From Anaerolineales bacterium (GTDB taxonomy: Bacteria > Chloroflexota > Anaerolineae > Anaerolineales > Villigracilaceae): DNA of 64,000 nucleotides. The DNA is taken from contig JAHDWB010000001.1 of NCBI GenBank assembly GCA_023382595.1, forward strand, positions 1 to 64,000. Reading direction: 5' to 3'. Made by a program: the position numbers and the translations under genes. Positions 8,421-19,761 of this stretch are shown in pieces. A model generated the notes under the pieces. The model had not been told where the DNA came from and did no database searches. It worked only from the letters and a program-made list of their open reading frames with translations. Position 1 is the stretch's first letter, and each line of letters starts with the position of its first letter.

Positions 8421-9764
8421 ATGAAACTCACCACCAAACTCATCCTTGCCTTTCTGATCGTCAGCCTGCTCAGCATTGGCGCGTTGGCGGTCATGACGCG
8501 CATCACCGCCAACCGTGAATTCGGCATTTTCCTTGCAAACCGCTACCAGACCGAACTCTGCGACAGGCTGGCGGAATATTACGTGAACACCGGCTCATGG
8601 GATGGCGTGGAAGCCATATTGCCCGGCATGAACATGGGTGGACCGATGGCTGGGCAGAACCGCCCCGCCTGGTTCGCCGTCGCCGACAGGAACGGCGATA
8701 TCGTTCTGGAAAGCAGCCGCCACCGCAAAGGCTATCGTCTCAACCGCAGAGCCATCGAACAAGCCGAACCCATCATCGCAAATAATGAAGTTGTCGGCTA
8801 CCTGCTGCTGGAAGTGCCCTATTCCCCGCAAACCGCTGCGGAACAGAACTTCCTCAAACGGCTCGACTTCTTCCTCGTCCTCGGCGCGCTCGGCGCGGTT
8901 GCGCTTGCCTTCCTGTTCGGCATCATCCTTTCGCGCAACATCACCAACCCCATCCGCAAACTGACCAAAGCCACGCACGACATCGCGGGCGGCAAGCTCG
9001 GTCAGCAGGTGGATGTGCACTCGAACGATGAGATCGGCGAACTGGCACAATCCTTCAACAAGATGAGCGCCGACCTCGCGCGCGCCTCCCACCTGCGCAG
9101 GCAAATGACCGCCGACATCGCCCACGAACTGCGCACCCCGCTCAGTCTGATCATCGGTCATGCCGAGGGCGTGCACGACGGCGTACTCAAGCCCACACGC
9201 GAGAATTTCGAGATCGTCCGCGAGGAAGCTGAACGCCTCGAGCGCCTCGTCAACGACCTGCGTACGCTTTCCCTTGCCGATGCGGGCGAACTATCTGTGG
9301 AATTCCAACCCGTGGACGTGAACGACATCGTCCGCGACAGCCACACCCATTACCGTTCCCTGTTCGACAAAAAACGCATCAAACTCGACCTCGAACTTGC
9401 GCCGGTCATCCTGAAAGCGAATCTCGACCCGCACCGCTTCGCCCAAGTCCTGAACAACATCCTCGACAATGCCCTGCGCCACACCCCCGAAGACGGACGC
9501 GTGGAATTGAAAACCCAGCTCGCAGAAAACAGGATTCAACTGTCCGTTAAAGATAGCGGCGCGGGCGTCACATCCGAAGAAGCACAACATCTCTTTGACC
9601 GTTTCTACCGCGTGGACGAAGCCCGCGCGCGCGACGAGGGCGGCTCGGGGTTGGGGCTTGCCATCGCAAAATCCATTGTGGAGATGCATGGCGGCAGGAT
9701 CCGGGCGGAGAGCGAAAAAGACAAGGGACTTAAGGTAATTGTTGAGCTGCCAAGTGTAAAATAG
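8421..9764 (+). CDS. Membrane histidine kinase with HAMP domain
   Basis: Sensor kinase paired with the response regulator upstream. The 447-residue product has a first transmembrane helix (about residues 5-26), an extracytoplasmic sensor region of about 125 residues, and a second helix (about 155-177). A HAMP linker follows, then the HisKA box DIAHELRTPLSLI, whose His is the autophosphorylation site. The ATPase region has the N box NNILDNALRHTPE, the G1 box KDSGAGV and the G2 box GGSGLGLAI. Start at ATG 8421 (MKLTTKLIL); the frame also has an ATG at 8388 that would place a polar tail before the helix. It ends 4 bases before the FAD/Fe-S gene. Confidence 0.93.
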   Translation: MKLTTKLILAFLIVSLLSIGALAVMTRITANREFGIFLANRYQTELCDRLAEYYVNTGSWDGVEAILPGMNMGGPMAGQNRPAWFAVADRNGDIVLESSRHRKGYRLNRRAIEQAEPIIANNEVVGYLLLEVPYSPQTAAEQNFLKRLDFFLVLGALGAVALAFLFGIILSRNITNPIRKLTKATHDIAGGKLGQQVDVHSNDEIGELAQSFNKMSADLARASHLRRQMTADIAHELRTPLSLIIGHAEGVHDGVLKPTRENFEIVREEAERLERLVNDLRTLSLADAGELSVEFQPVDVNDIVRDSHTHYRSLFDKKRIKLDLELAPVILKANLDPHRFAQVLNNILDNALRHTPEDGRVELKTQLAENRIQLSVKDSGAGVTSEEAQHLFDRFYRVDEARARDEGGSGLGLAIAKSIVEMHGGRIRAESEKDKGLKVIVELPSVK

Positions 9765-9768
9765 AGGC

Positions 9769-12645
<2,877 letters not shown>

Positions 12646-12651
12646 GGCGAC

Positions 12652-12678
12652 TTGGCTAGAATAATCATGCCGTATAAT
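12652..12678 (+). promoter_or_regulatory. Possible promoter upstream of the TRIC-family gene
   Basis: TTGGCT (12652-12657) and TATAAT (12673-12678) are 15 bp apart. The -10 neighbourhood (CGTATAATGAGCGGACA) recurs almost exactly at 30910-30926, upstream of the methylase fusion. The leader before the ORF at 12821 would be about 135 bases, and no gene is seen in it. Confidence 0.4.
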
Positions 12679-12820
12679 GAGCGGACATTTGGATTTCCCC
12701 CGCGAATAAAGACCGATATCGTCATTGCAAACCGCTGCATTTACCACGAAGCAATCCATTGATCAATTTTGCAGCAGTGAAGAGTACATTACTCCCCGAC
12801 CTCGAACCTGACAATACCTC

Positions 12821-13432
12821 ATGAACAACATCGAAGGTTTCATCATCTTACTCACCTATCTCGGCGTCACTTCTTCGGCGGTATCGGGTGTACTCGAAGC
12901 ACGCAAACACGAAATGGATGTGGTTGGTGCGACTACGGTGGCTTTTGTCACCGCCTTTGGGGGCGGAACCCTGCGCGACCTGCTACTGGGGCGGACACCG
13001 ATCTTCTGGCTGGTCGATCCAGGATTATCCATCGCGACCTTTGCGGTCTCGATCATTTTCTTTTTCCGGGTACATAGGATATCAGAAGAATGGCTCTACA
13101 TCCCGGACGCACTAGGGCTGGGCTTCTTCACTATTCTCGGCGCGACCTTTGCCCTGCAAATGGATCTTTCCCTGCTGGTTGTATCGTTGATGGGCGTGGT
13201 CACCGGCGTTTTTGGGGGCGTCCTGCGTGATGTCCTTTGCAACAAGGTTCCCCACATTTTCAAACGCGGCACACGGCTGTATGCCACCTGCTCTTTTCTC
13301 GGCGTGTGGGTGTTCATCGTTCTGATGCAATTGGATGTGGATGCTTCGCTTGCATCCTGGATCGGGACCGTGACCGTCTTCGTCCTGCGGATACTGGCAG
13401 TCCGTTTCAGGTGGACACTACCCTTCCCTTAA
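12821..13432 (+). CDS. TRIC/UPF0126-family membrane protein
   Basis: Inner-membrane protein of the UPF0126 (YicG-like) family, whose members are homologues of trimeric intracellular cation channels. The 203-residue product has six to seven hydrophobic helices arranged as two internal repeats, each with the glycine motif followed by RD: GGGTLRDLLLG (about residue 47) and GGVLRDVL (about residue 131). These motifs form the kinked pore helices in the family. Length is typical. It stands alone between the oxidase gene and the DUF2891 gene. Ion specificity cannot be predicted. Confidence 0.85.
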   Translation: MNNIEGFIILLTYLGVTSSAVSGVLEARKHEMDVVGATTVAFVTAFGGGTLRDLLLGRTPIFWLVDPGLSIATFAVSIIFFFRVHRISEEWLYIPDALGLGFFTILGATFALQMDLSLLVVSLMGVVTGVFGGVLRDVLCNKVPHIFKRGTRLYATCSFLGVWVFIVLMQLDVDASLASWIGTVTVFVLRILAVRFRWTLPFP

Positions 13433-13479
13433 ACAAAAAGGGACGGACGGTGAAATCATAGAAACTTAACAGGCATCCT

Positions 13480-14517
13480 ATGACTCATTTCCAAAACTCA
13501 CAGACAGCGCTTGCACAAGTCGCCCCGTCCTTCGCGGACACGATCGTCCGCGTCGTTCAGCAGGAATATCCGAACCAGATGCAGCACATGATGACGGGTC
13601 CTGATGATCGCCCGACGCCGCGCGAAGCGCATCCCGCCTTTTACGGCTGTTTCGACTGGCACTCCAGCGTCGAGATGCATTGGGTCTTGATCCACCTGCT
13701 GCGATTGGTTCCCGAAGCCTTTGATACGACGAAAGCAAGGATGGTGCTTAACGCCCACCTTACGGAAGATGCACTTTTGCAGGAAGCCGCCTATCTTCGC
13801 TCCCGTCCGCGCTTCGAACGACCATACGGCTGGGGCTGGTATCTGACCTTTATCCACGAGTTGACACTGTCTGAAGACGAAGCAGCCGCTCAATGGCTGA
13901 AAGCCGCGCGTCCTCTGGCGGATGTGATCACCGAAGGCTTTTTAGCCTGGCTTCCAAAAGCTACCTACCCGATCCGCGTGGGGATGCACAGCAACAGCGC
14001 CTATGGTCTGGCGCGTTCCGTGCCATGGGCAAGGTACCTAGCAAAGCAAGGAGATCCCAGCCTGCTGAACGCCATCAAACAAACAGCTATCCAATGGTAT
14101 GGCGCAGATCGTGATTACCCCGCCCATTACGAACCAAGCGGCAGTGACTTCCTCTCCCCCGCTCTGACGGAAGTGGACCTGATGAGCCTCGTCCTCGAAC
14201 GGGAAGAATTTCTCAATTGGCTGGATGCCTTCCTGCCAAATCTATCTTCCGAGGAACCTAACTCGCTCTTTCAACCCGCCTTCGTCTCGGACTCATCAGA
14301 CGGTCAACTGGCGCATCTGCATGGATTGAACCTGTATCGCGCATTCGTATGGCGGCATTTGCATGATTTTCTCCCTGAGAACGATCCACGCAAACCATAT
14401 CTTGAATCAGGCATCCACGCACACACCGAAGCAAGCATGAGCGCCGTTACTGGCTCCGATTACATGGTGGAACACTGGCTGGCGGCATTTGCCATGCTCT
14501 ACCTGAGCGGCGGATAG
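13480..14517 (+). CDS. DUF2891 protein, copy 1
   Basis: 345-residue cytoplasmic protein of family DUF2891, function unknown. Family features visible are the FYGCFDWHSSVEMHWVL block (about residues 54-70), RPRFERPYGWGW (about 108-119), MHSNSAYGLA and HYEPSGSDFLSPALTEVDLM. The HWxxVEMHW-type histidines and the conserved aromatic residues suggest a toroidal alpha/alpha fold like that of lyases or glycoside hydrolases, an inference only. A clearly homologous second copy lies at 48965-49999 inside the island. This copy ends just before the left att repeat and its terminator hairpin. Confidence 0.85.
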   Translation: MTHFQNSQTALAQVAPSFADTIVRVVQQEYPNQMQHMMTGPDDRPTPREAHPAFYGCFDWHSSVEMHWVLIHLLRLVPEAFDTTKARMVLNAHLTEDALLQEAAYLRSRPRFERPYGWGWYLTFIHELTLSEDEAAAQWLKAARPLADVITEGFLAWLPKATYPIRVGMHSNSAYGLARSVPWARYLAKQGDPSLLNAIKQTAIQWYGADRDYPAHYEPSGSDFLSPALTEVDLMSLVLEREEFLNWLDAFLPNLSSEEPNSLFQPAFVSDSSDGQLAHLHGLNLYRAFVWRHLHDFLPENDPRKPYLESGIHAHTEASMSAVTGSDYMVEHWLAAFAMLYLSGG

Positions 14518-14550
14518 GGTGAAACATTTTTTTGGAGACTCTTCGAATCA

Positions 14551-14584
14551 AAAGACCGCCAGCGTAGACTGGCGGTCTTTTTTA
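14551..14584. terminator. Strong hairpin terminator after DUF2891 copy 1
   Basis: A 12-bp perfect stem (AAAGACCGCCAG/CTGGCGGTCTTT, 14551-14562 and 14569-14580) followed by a T-run on the plus strand. The A-run on the other side makes it bidirectional, so it was probably also the original terminator of the tRNA-fMet gene before insertion. A related hairpin lies at the same place beside the intact tRNA. Confidence 0.8.
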
Positions 14585-14628
14585 GTAGCGGGGGCAGGAC
14601 TTGAACCTGCGACCTTCGGGTTATGAGC
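14581..14628 (-). repeat. Left attachment repeat: 3' fragment of tRNA-fMet
   Basis: Identical over 48 bp to 63185-63232. It carries the T arm, variable loop and 3' half of the anticodon arm of tRNA-fMet on the minus strand. It ends just past the anticodon, and the 5' half of the tRNA is absent, so it cannot make a tRNA. This is the expected scar when an element integrates into the 3' part of a tRNA gene. Confidence 0.8.
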
Positions 14629-14776
14629 GTCAATCTCCGACCGCAGACTTACGGGCATCGGGTTGGCATATCAACCCGACCCAACGGTTCTTGATTTCAA
14701 AGAGCCTGTAGGGTTATGACTGCTACGAATGCAGTCATCTTACAAATCTTATAACATAAACAGATTGATTTTTCAA

Positions 14777-15129
14777 TCAACCCTTCTTGGAGCCGTACCA
14801 GAGCAAGTTAATGTAATGACAGGAGTATTGTCCCGTGTAGGTATATTCGGTGGGACTCGCTCCGCTTTCATAGCGGATTTCGCCCCATGCCTTGTAACGT
14901 ATCTCGGAGACTTTGGTCCCATCCGCATCTGTGACGATGCTGGTCGAACCCAAGTGGTCGCCAAGGATGTAGAGCAACTCTCCAGCCTTTCTCATGGCTA
15001 TTCTCTGTGCGCCTGCATAATAATATTTTGTAACCACTCCATTCACAACTTCGTAGTGATTGCCAACAAAGAACGTTGTTGTACTTCCAACATTCGTAGT
15101 CAAGACAGATTTTACCCGCTTCCCGTCAC
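14777..15129 (-). pseudogene. Orphan Rhs core fragment C
   Basis: A fragment of the Rhs C-terminal core, homologous to 22735-23090 of the full rhs gene: FVGNHYEV, YYYAGAQRIA, GDHLGSTSIVT, then EYTYTGQYS. The open frame (15103-14777, 108 residues) stops after LLWYGSKKG, where the full gene goes on through the DPTGH boundary into the toxin tip. Both the N-terminal repeats and the tip are therefore missing. It is the most distal of three orphan modules downstream of rhs and lies next to the att repeat. Probably non-functional, but usable as a recombination donor. Confidence 0.7.
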
Positions 15130-15140
15130 AATGTTACATA

Positions 15141-15458
15141 TTACAGATAACCAGTTGTCCATCTTAGCAAGTTTACTATAGCTAATAACGACAAGGAAAT
15201 CACAACAGAAATAAAAAAGCTGGATATTAAACCTGTAATCAGTGACAACAAATTGAAGTCATCTAAATTGACCAATACCCAATTCTTGTTTTTTGAGTTA
15301 CCGATAACATATTGCACAAAAAAGTAGAGAACAGCTAGTCCTAAAATTGCCCTTGCTGCTACGTTATAGAAATTATAGATTACAAAACCAATATAAGTTC
15401 CACTAACTGAAAATATCGCAATAACAATATATAATCCAATCCTTTTTATTTTTTTCAT
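15141..15458 (-). CDS. Small membrane protein in Rhs orphan region, immunity candidate
   Basis: No family recognised. The 105-residue, AT-rich gene encodes a protein with three hydrophobic helices (about residues 7-30, 36-54 and 71-97) separated by a short polar loop with NSKNKNW. It follows orphan Rhs module B on the same strand, the place where immunity genes for Rhs toxin tips usually lie. A membrane immunity protein would suit a toxin acting at the membrane. The role is inferred from position only. Confidence 0.45.
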   Translation of the reverse strand: MKKIKRIGLYIVIAIFSVSGTYIGFVIYNFYNVAARAILGLAVLYFFVQYVIGNSKNKNWVLVNLDDFNLLSLITGLISSFFISVVISLSLLAIVNLLRWTTGYL

Positions 15459-15479
15459 TTTATAAACTCCTCAAAATGA

Positions 15480-15601
15480 TCAATACCTTCGCCAATTTTG
15501 CGGTGATGTCTGTGAACCGCTATATATAGCGGTTTTCTTGTGAGCAGCTGCACATATATGGCGGTAGCGGCATAGTTTTAGAATTTTGGTGAAGGTATTG
15601 A
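15480..15601. repeat. MITE-like element with 16-bp terminal inverted repeats
   Basis: TCAATACCTTCGCCAA (15480-15495) and TTGGTGAAGGTATTGA (15586-15601) are inverted repeats differing at one position. They bound a 122-bp non-coding segment. Inside is a perfect 20-bp palindrome built on AACCGCTATA/TATAGCGGTT (15515-15534), which may also end transcription. No clear target-site duplication is visible. Confidence 0.45.
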
Positions 15602-15618
15602 ATTATATGAACGCATTA

Positions 15619-16707
15619 TTAATACGGCACTAGTTGGTTAAAAATATTGGAAGGGATGGGTGCATAGGCAGGGGTACTAGTGGGAGTGGGCGTATAAGTA
15701 GGAGTGTAGGTAGGCGTATTAGTGGGAGTGGGTGTGTAAGTAGGGGTGTAGGTGGGTGTATTAGTTGGGGTGGACGAAGGATGAAGTGGGGTTATTGTTT
15801 CGCTTGGAATTTTGCATAATGATTCATCCTGACCACACCCGCCATTAGTAACACTTATTAAGGTTAAAACTGTCACGCCTGCAACAGCAACTACAAAACA
15901 AATTTGTTCTATTCCCTTACAATTACTTGGAAATTTATTTTTACCGGAATTATTTTCCTGCACTTGTTTGTCAAAATCCTCTTGCCGATGTAAAATCTTA
16001 GTCGGTATACCTGTTCTATTTTTCTTTTTAGCCATTTCCACTACGTTCTCAAGTCCTGCCGCCGCTTGCTGACCCAACTCCTGCATCTGTGGAGTTGAGT
16101 ATATGTATGCAGTAGCTACGATAACCCCCACTCCAATTAAGACAAGGCATTGAATACAATAATGCCCGCTTGGATCCGTATATCGCAAGGGATTGTTATT
16201 AACATAAGCATATCTATCCCATGCTTGTACGCCTTGACTTTCTGGGATAATCGTATCTGCCTGGGCAAATCTCCCTAATGAAGCATCATACCATCTCGCA
16301 TTATAGAACATGAGACCGAAGTCCGCGGTATACGAGTATTGGCCCGTATAGGTATATTCGGTGGGACTTGCTCCGCTTTCATAGCGAACTTCACCCTCGC
16401 GGCATCGTACCCGAAGGGTAAGCACCCCTGTGGGGCTGGCTTTGTCCCACAGGGATGCTACGCGATAGCGCATCTCAGAGACTTTGGTCCCATTGCCATC
16501 GGTGACGATGCTGGTCGATCCCAAGTGGTCGCCAAGGATGTAGAACAACTCTCCAGCCTTTCTCACATCGTCCCGATGTCCTTCGGGATGGCAATACGCT
16601 GTGCTCCTGCGTAATAGTACTTGGCCACGACTCCATCGGTCACTTCGTAGTGCGTGCCGACAAAATAGGTGGTGGTCATGCCAACGTTGGTCGTCAGTAT
16701 TGATTTT
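15619..16707 (-). pseudogene. Orphan Rhs module B with its own C-terminal tip
   Basis: Continues the Rhs core: GDHLGSTSIVTDG, EYTYTGQYS, FYNARWYD, RYAYVNNNPLRY and the DPSGH boundary. It then has a tip unlike the other copies: a hydrophobic helix (GVGVIVATAYIYS), a Lys-rich segment, a second helix near VVAVAGVTVL, and a tail of Thr/Pro repeats encoded by 15655-15775. The open frame begins at 16566. The upstream core is present to 16707 but is interrupted by a short palindromic insert (about 16564-16590) that creates an in-frame TGA. A second, in-frame palindromic insert lies at 16396-16466. It has no N-terminal secretion part, so it is probably a silent donor. Confidence 0.65.
16396..16466. 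repeat. REP-like palindromic insert inside Rhs module B
   Basis: Against the other three Rhs copies, about 70 bases are inserted between the codons for RYESG and MRY. The insert contains inverted arms CACCCCTGTGGG and CCCACAGGGATG with flanking smaller palindromes. It keeps the reading frame and adds residues including VASLWDKASPTGV. Confidence 0.55.
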
Positions 16708-16770
16708 TCATGCTTTTCATCGCCGATAGAGTATCAGTCCCTTAGTTTTCTGCTCATACTCGAACAGTTA

Positions 16771-17859
16771 CTATTTTTCTTTATATACAAATAATATATT
16801 TTCAAATGGAAAAATTAAAAATTCTTCAGACGCATACACAACATCATATCTCTCTTGGGATAAATCTGTTATCGAGGGATTTCCCAGTTGCAGAAATCCT
16901 ATAGTGCGACCATCTTCGGGTGAAATTGCATGAATTCTACCCGGACTCATACTTCTAGCATAAATGACGTTGTTTATGTTGACAGGCTTCACAAGGAAAA
17001 ACTCTCTGGACTCCGAGCGCCATATTTCACTGCCATTGCTTTTATCAATAGCAAGTAAACCGTAATCCATATTGGCAATCAGTTTCGAATCAAATACAGT
17101 CAGGTTGTATATTGAAGTTTCTGCAGGACCTATTATCCTGTACACCCAAATGTGATTACGTTCATCAAGAGCAATAGCAGAAATTTTTCCGCCACTAAAA
17201 TCGACAGTTCCATTAGTGTAATAATATATTATTCCAGTATCATAAGTGCTTATTTTCGCGACGTTGATTACTTTCCAGAGAAGATCACCGTCCGATATGT
17301 TATGAGCGCTAATGGAACTCGTTGAAGTGATAAATACTAAATCCATAGAGTCATCATAGGCAATATTTATTCCTCCCCTACCAGTTGCAACTCGCCATAA
17401 CATCGCACCACTATTAAAATTGTAGACTTCAATAGTCCAAGTAGGAATTCGGCGCACAAAAATAAAATTTGAGTGTACGTCGAGAATCTGTGCCCTTGTG
17501 CCCGAAGAATCTAGTTTTATAGAAGAAACTTCTTCTCCCGCTTTGTTGATAATTCTTATCAGCGACTTATCAGATGCAATAAGATAATCACCAGAGAATA
17601 ATAAATGAGAGTCAGTATCCAGTAAAAACCTTTTCTCCCATATGATCTGCCCTGTTTTCATATCCAATGCAGTCAAGTATCGATTTCTACCAACGACAAT
17701 CAGATCGCCCGAAACTGCAACGTGGTAAATCCTGCTATCAAATTGTTGTGACCAATGCTCAATTAAAGGAAATTCATTGTGTTCAATTGCCAGATCTTCT
17801 CTGATTGTGTTACAAGATACAAGAGCGAGCAAAAGCAATAATAATAATATTTTTTTCAT
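16771..17859 (-). CDS. PQQ-type beta-propeller lipoprotein, immunity candidate for module A
   Basis: The 362-residue product has a lipoprotein signal with lipobox LVSC (residues 13-16), then repeated blades of the pyrroloquinoline-quinone-like propeller, seen as ALDMKTGQIIWEKR, NFNSGAMLWRV, NISDGDLLWKV and DKSNGSEIWRS. The bladed fold is usually a protein-binding scaffold, as in BamB; cofactor residues are not evident. It follows orphan Rhs module A by about 50 bases on the same strand. A surface lipoprotein could block a toxin before entry, or the gene could be unrelated cargo. Fold sure, role inferred from place. Confidence 0.65.
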   Translation of the reverse strand: MKKILLLLLLLALVSCNTIREDLAIEHNEFPLIEHWSQQFDSRIYHVAVSGDLIVVGRNRYLTALDMKTGQIIWEKRFLLDTDSHLLFSGDYLIASDKSLIRIINKAGEEVSSIKLDSSGTRAQILDVHSNFIFVRRIPTWTIEVYNFNSGAMLWRVATGRGGINIAYDDSMDLVFITSTSSISAHNISDGDLLWKVINVAKISTYDTGIIYYYTNGTVDFSGGKISAIALDERNHIWVYRIIGPAETSIYNLTVFDSKLIANMDYGLLAIDKSNGSEIWRSESREFFLVKPVNINNVIYARSMSPGRIHAISPEDGRTIGFLQLGNPSITDLSQERYDVVYASEEFLIFPFENILFVYKEK

Positions 17860-17906
17860 CTTTTTACCCTATATAGGCTGCGGATTGTAAATTTTTTAGT
17901 ACTACT

Positions 17907-18766
17907 CTATTCAGCGGAAGGTGTCCACCTTCCGCATTGTTGTGCTAATCGACAGCCAAATAGCTGAAAGCCATTCATGCCAAATCTTGAGACATTCTTG
18001 GCGTCGTTATAATATTTATCTCCAAAGGAAGTGTCTCTGATACCAAATTGAGTAAAAATTTCATCCAATACATCTTGTGCTGGTATTGCATTTTGTACAG
18101 ATGTTGACACTGAAACTCCAGGAGTACCGACTGTGGCACCCACATCATATCCATATACTTCTCCCAAAAAAATATCGCCATCTGCACCACTGACCGAGAA
18201 CCAACCATCAAGAACGGCACCGATATAAATCACCGGAAGATTTCCGCTTCCTGCTACTTGTACCACGGTGCCACTAAAGTCATCTGCACTGACAAACCCC
18301 GTGCCATAAATAGATCCCTGAGAATATCCTACCGCCGCACCCGCTCCAGAACCAGCACCACCTCCTGTCGTGATGTATAACTGAAAATCACCGTTCTCAG
18401 ATGTCACGTAGTTTGCTTCTACCACTCCACTCCCTGGGAAGATCACAACAGACGCTTGCACTGTTAAATTGGAGCCACTTGCTCTTGCTGGAAGATAAGT
18501 GTTGGCTGCAGTGCGCCAATCGGAATCTGTGATTTTTTGGTTGTCAATTAGCTGGGTAGCAAAAAATTTTATTATCTGCCACCATGGAACGTCGTCATGC
18601 CCCGTAGGGTCAATATAATTAACAGGATTATTTCTCGAATATGCGTAGCGGTCTAGTCCTTGTATTCCATCTGGCACAATTGGATCTGCCTGCGAGAACC
18701 GTCCCAGAGAGGGGTCATACCACCTTGCATTATAGAACATGAGACCGAAGTCCGCGGTGTAGTTAC
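17907..18766 (-). pseudogene. Orphan Rhs module A with a Gly/Ser-rich C-terminal tip
   Basis: Starts abruptly within the Rhs core at 18766, where homology to the other copies (GAACATGAGACCGAAGTCCG) breaks off at the edge of the recombinase unit. The open frame from 18740 reads FYNARWYDPSLGRFSQADP, then the DPTGH boundary, then a tip of about 220 residues unlike modules B and C or the main gene. The tip is rich in Gly, Ser and Val with alternating hydrophobic residues, suggesting beta structure, and ends near RDTSFGDKYYNDAKN. No nuclease motif is recognised. Without N-terminal parts it is not secreted as such. Confidence 0.6.
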
Positions 18767-18873
18767 ATTAAGTTCGCGTAAGTTTCAGGGCTTGTCCTGA
18801 AAGGCTCCTGGTAGTAATCTGGAACTCGAAACTGGCCGTTTCATTTCCAAATCCACCACCAGGAGGTAGTTCC

Positions 18874-19761
18874 ATGTTATCAGAAATCGAGTCGTTCGTG
18901 AGTTGGCTGAGGCGCAAGTCGCCCCAGTCCAGCACCGCTGTGCATTATGCCAGCGATCTGAAGTTGTTCTTTGCATGGCTCAATAAACCATGCCAAGAAG
19001 TAACAGTGCAAGACATCGATGCCTTCATCGAACATTCACAAAAACTCGGACATGCCATCGGAACTGTGAATCGCAGGTTGTGCACATTGCGTACCTTCTT
19101 TCAATTCCTCATCATGCAGGACGAGAACGCGCCGCATAATCCTGTCATTCCAAAGAGACACTTCATTCGTCCGGGGGAGAGATTGCCTCGGGATGTGGAA
19201 GACAAAGTGCTTGAAGCCTTATTCGCAGTCATCACCAATGTGCGAGATCGTGCGATGTTTCTGCTCATGCTGCGTTGTGGATTGCGGGTGGGCGAAGTAC
19301 GCAATCTCTCGCTGCGTGATTTGTATCTCGAACCGTCATCGGGTAGCTTGCCGCGTGTGTGGCTACATGGCAAGGGCAGTTATGAACGCGTGGCGTTTCT
19401 TTCCTCCCAACCACTGGCAGCCTTGCATGTGTGGTTGAAGAGCAGACCTAAAGTCACAGCAGAGGCGGTGTTCATCAATCGTTTTGGCAAGCGATTGAGT
19501 GTGACGGGCATTCAGGATCGTCTGGCAGGCTATTGTCATAAAGCAGGACTGTGGATGACCTGTCATCAATTCCGTCACACCTTCGGACGTCATCTCACGG
19601 AAGCGCATGTGCCAATCACATCCATTCAAAGACTATTTGGTCATGCGCGCTTGAAGAGCACGGAAGTATATTTGCACATTTCCGATGCGCAGGCGCAGGA
19701 AGATTATCAAACTGCGATGGAAGAAATCATGCGCGAACTGCCGCTGGAGGTGGAGCGATGA
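18874..19761 (+). CDS. Tyrosine recombinase, first of a pair
   Basis: Site-specific DNA recombinase of the XerC/XerD type, 295 residues. The N-terminal SAM-like core-binding domain is followed by the catalytic domain: the first Arg in CGLRVGEVRNL, a Lys in the beta-hairpin region near HGKGSYERV, HQFRHTFGRHL with the HxxR pair, the second His in LFGHARLKSTEVYLHI, and the nucleophilic Tyr in the same segment. All catalytic residues are present. The start follows an AGGAGG-like site (AGGAGGTAGTTCC, 18862-18874). The stop overlaps the start of the second recombinase as ATGA. Confidence 0.85.
   Translation: MLSEIESFVSWLRRKSPQSSTAVHYASDLKLFFAWLNKPCQEVTVQDIDAFIEHSQKLGHAIGTVNRRLCTLRTFFQFLIMQDENAPHNPVIPKRHFIRPGERLPRDVEDKVLEALFAVITNVRDRAMFLLMLRCGLRVGEVRNLSLRDLYLEPSSGSLPRVWLHGKGSYERVAFLSSQPLAALHVWLKSRPKVTAEAVFINRFGKRLSVTGIQDRLAGYCHKAGLWMTCHQFRHTFGRHLTEAHVPITSIQRLFGHARLKSTEVYLHISDAQAQEDYQTAMEEIMRELPLEVER

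Noticed and set aside
14629..14776. A second tRNA or small RNA after the left att repeat
   Set aside because: No cloverleaf could be built; the anticodon half ends at the repeat and the rest is unrelated.
19551..19757. Upstream extension of the second recombinase
   Set aside because: It overlaps the catalytic end of the first recombinase in another frame; the ATGA overlap at 19758 is the natural start.
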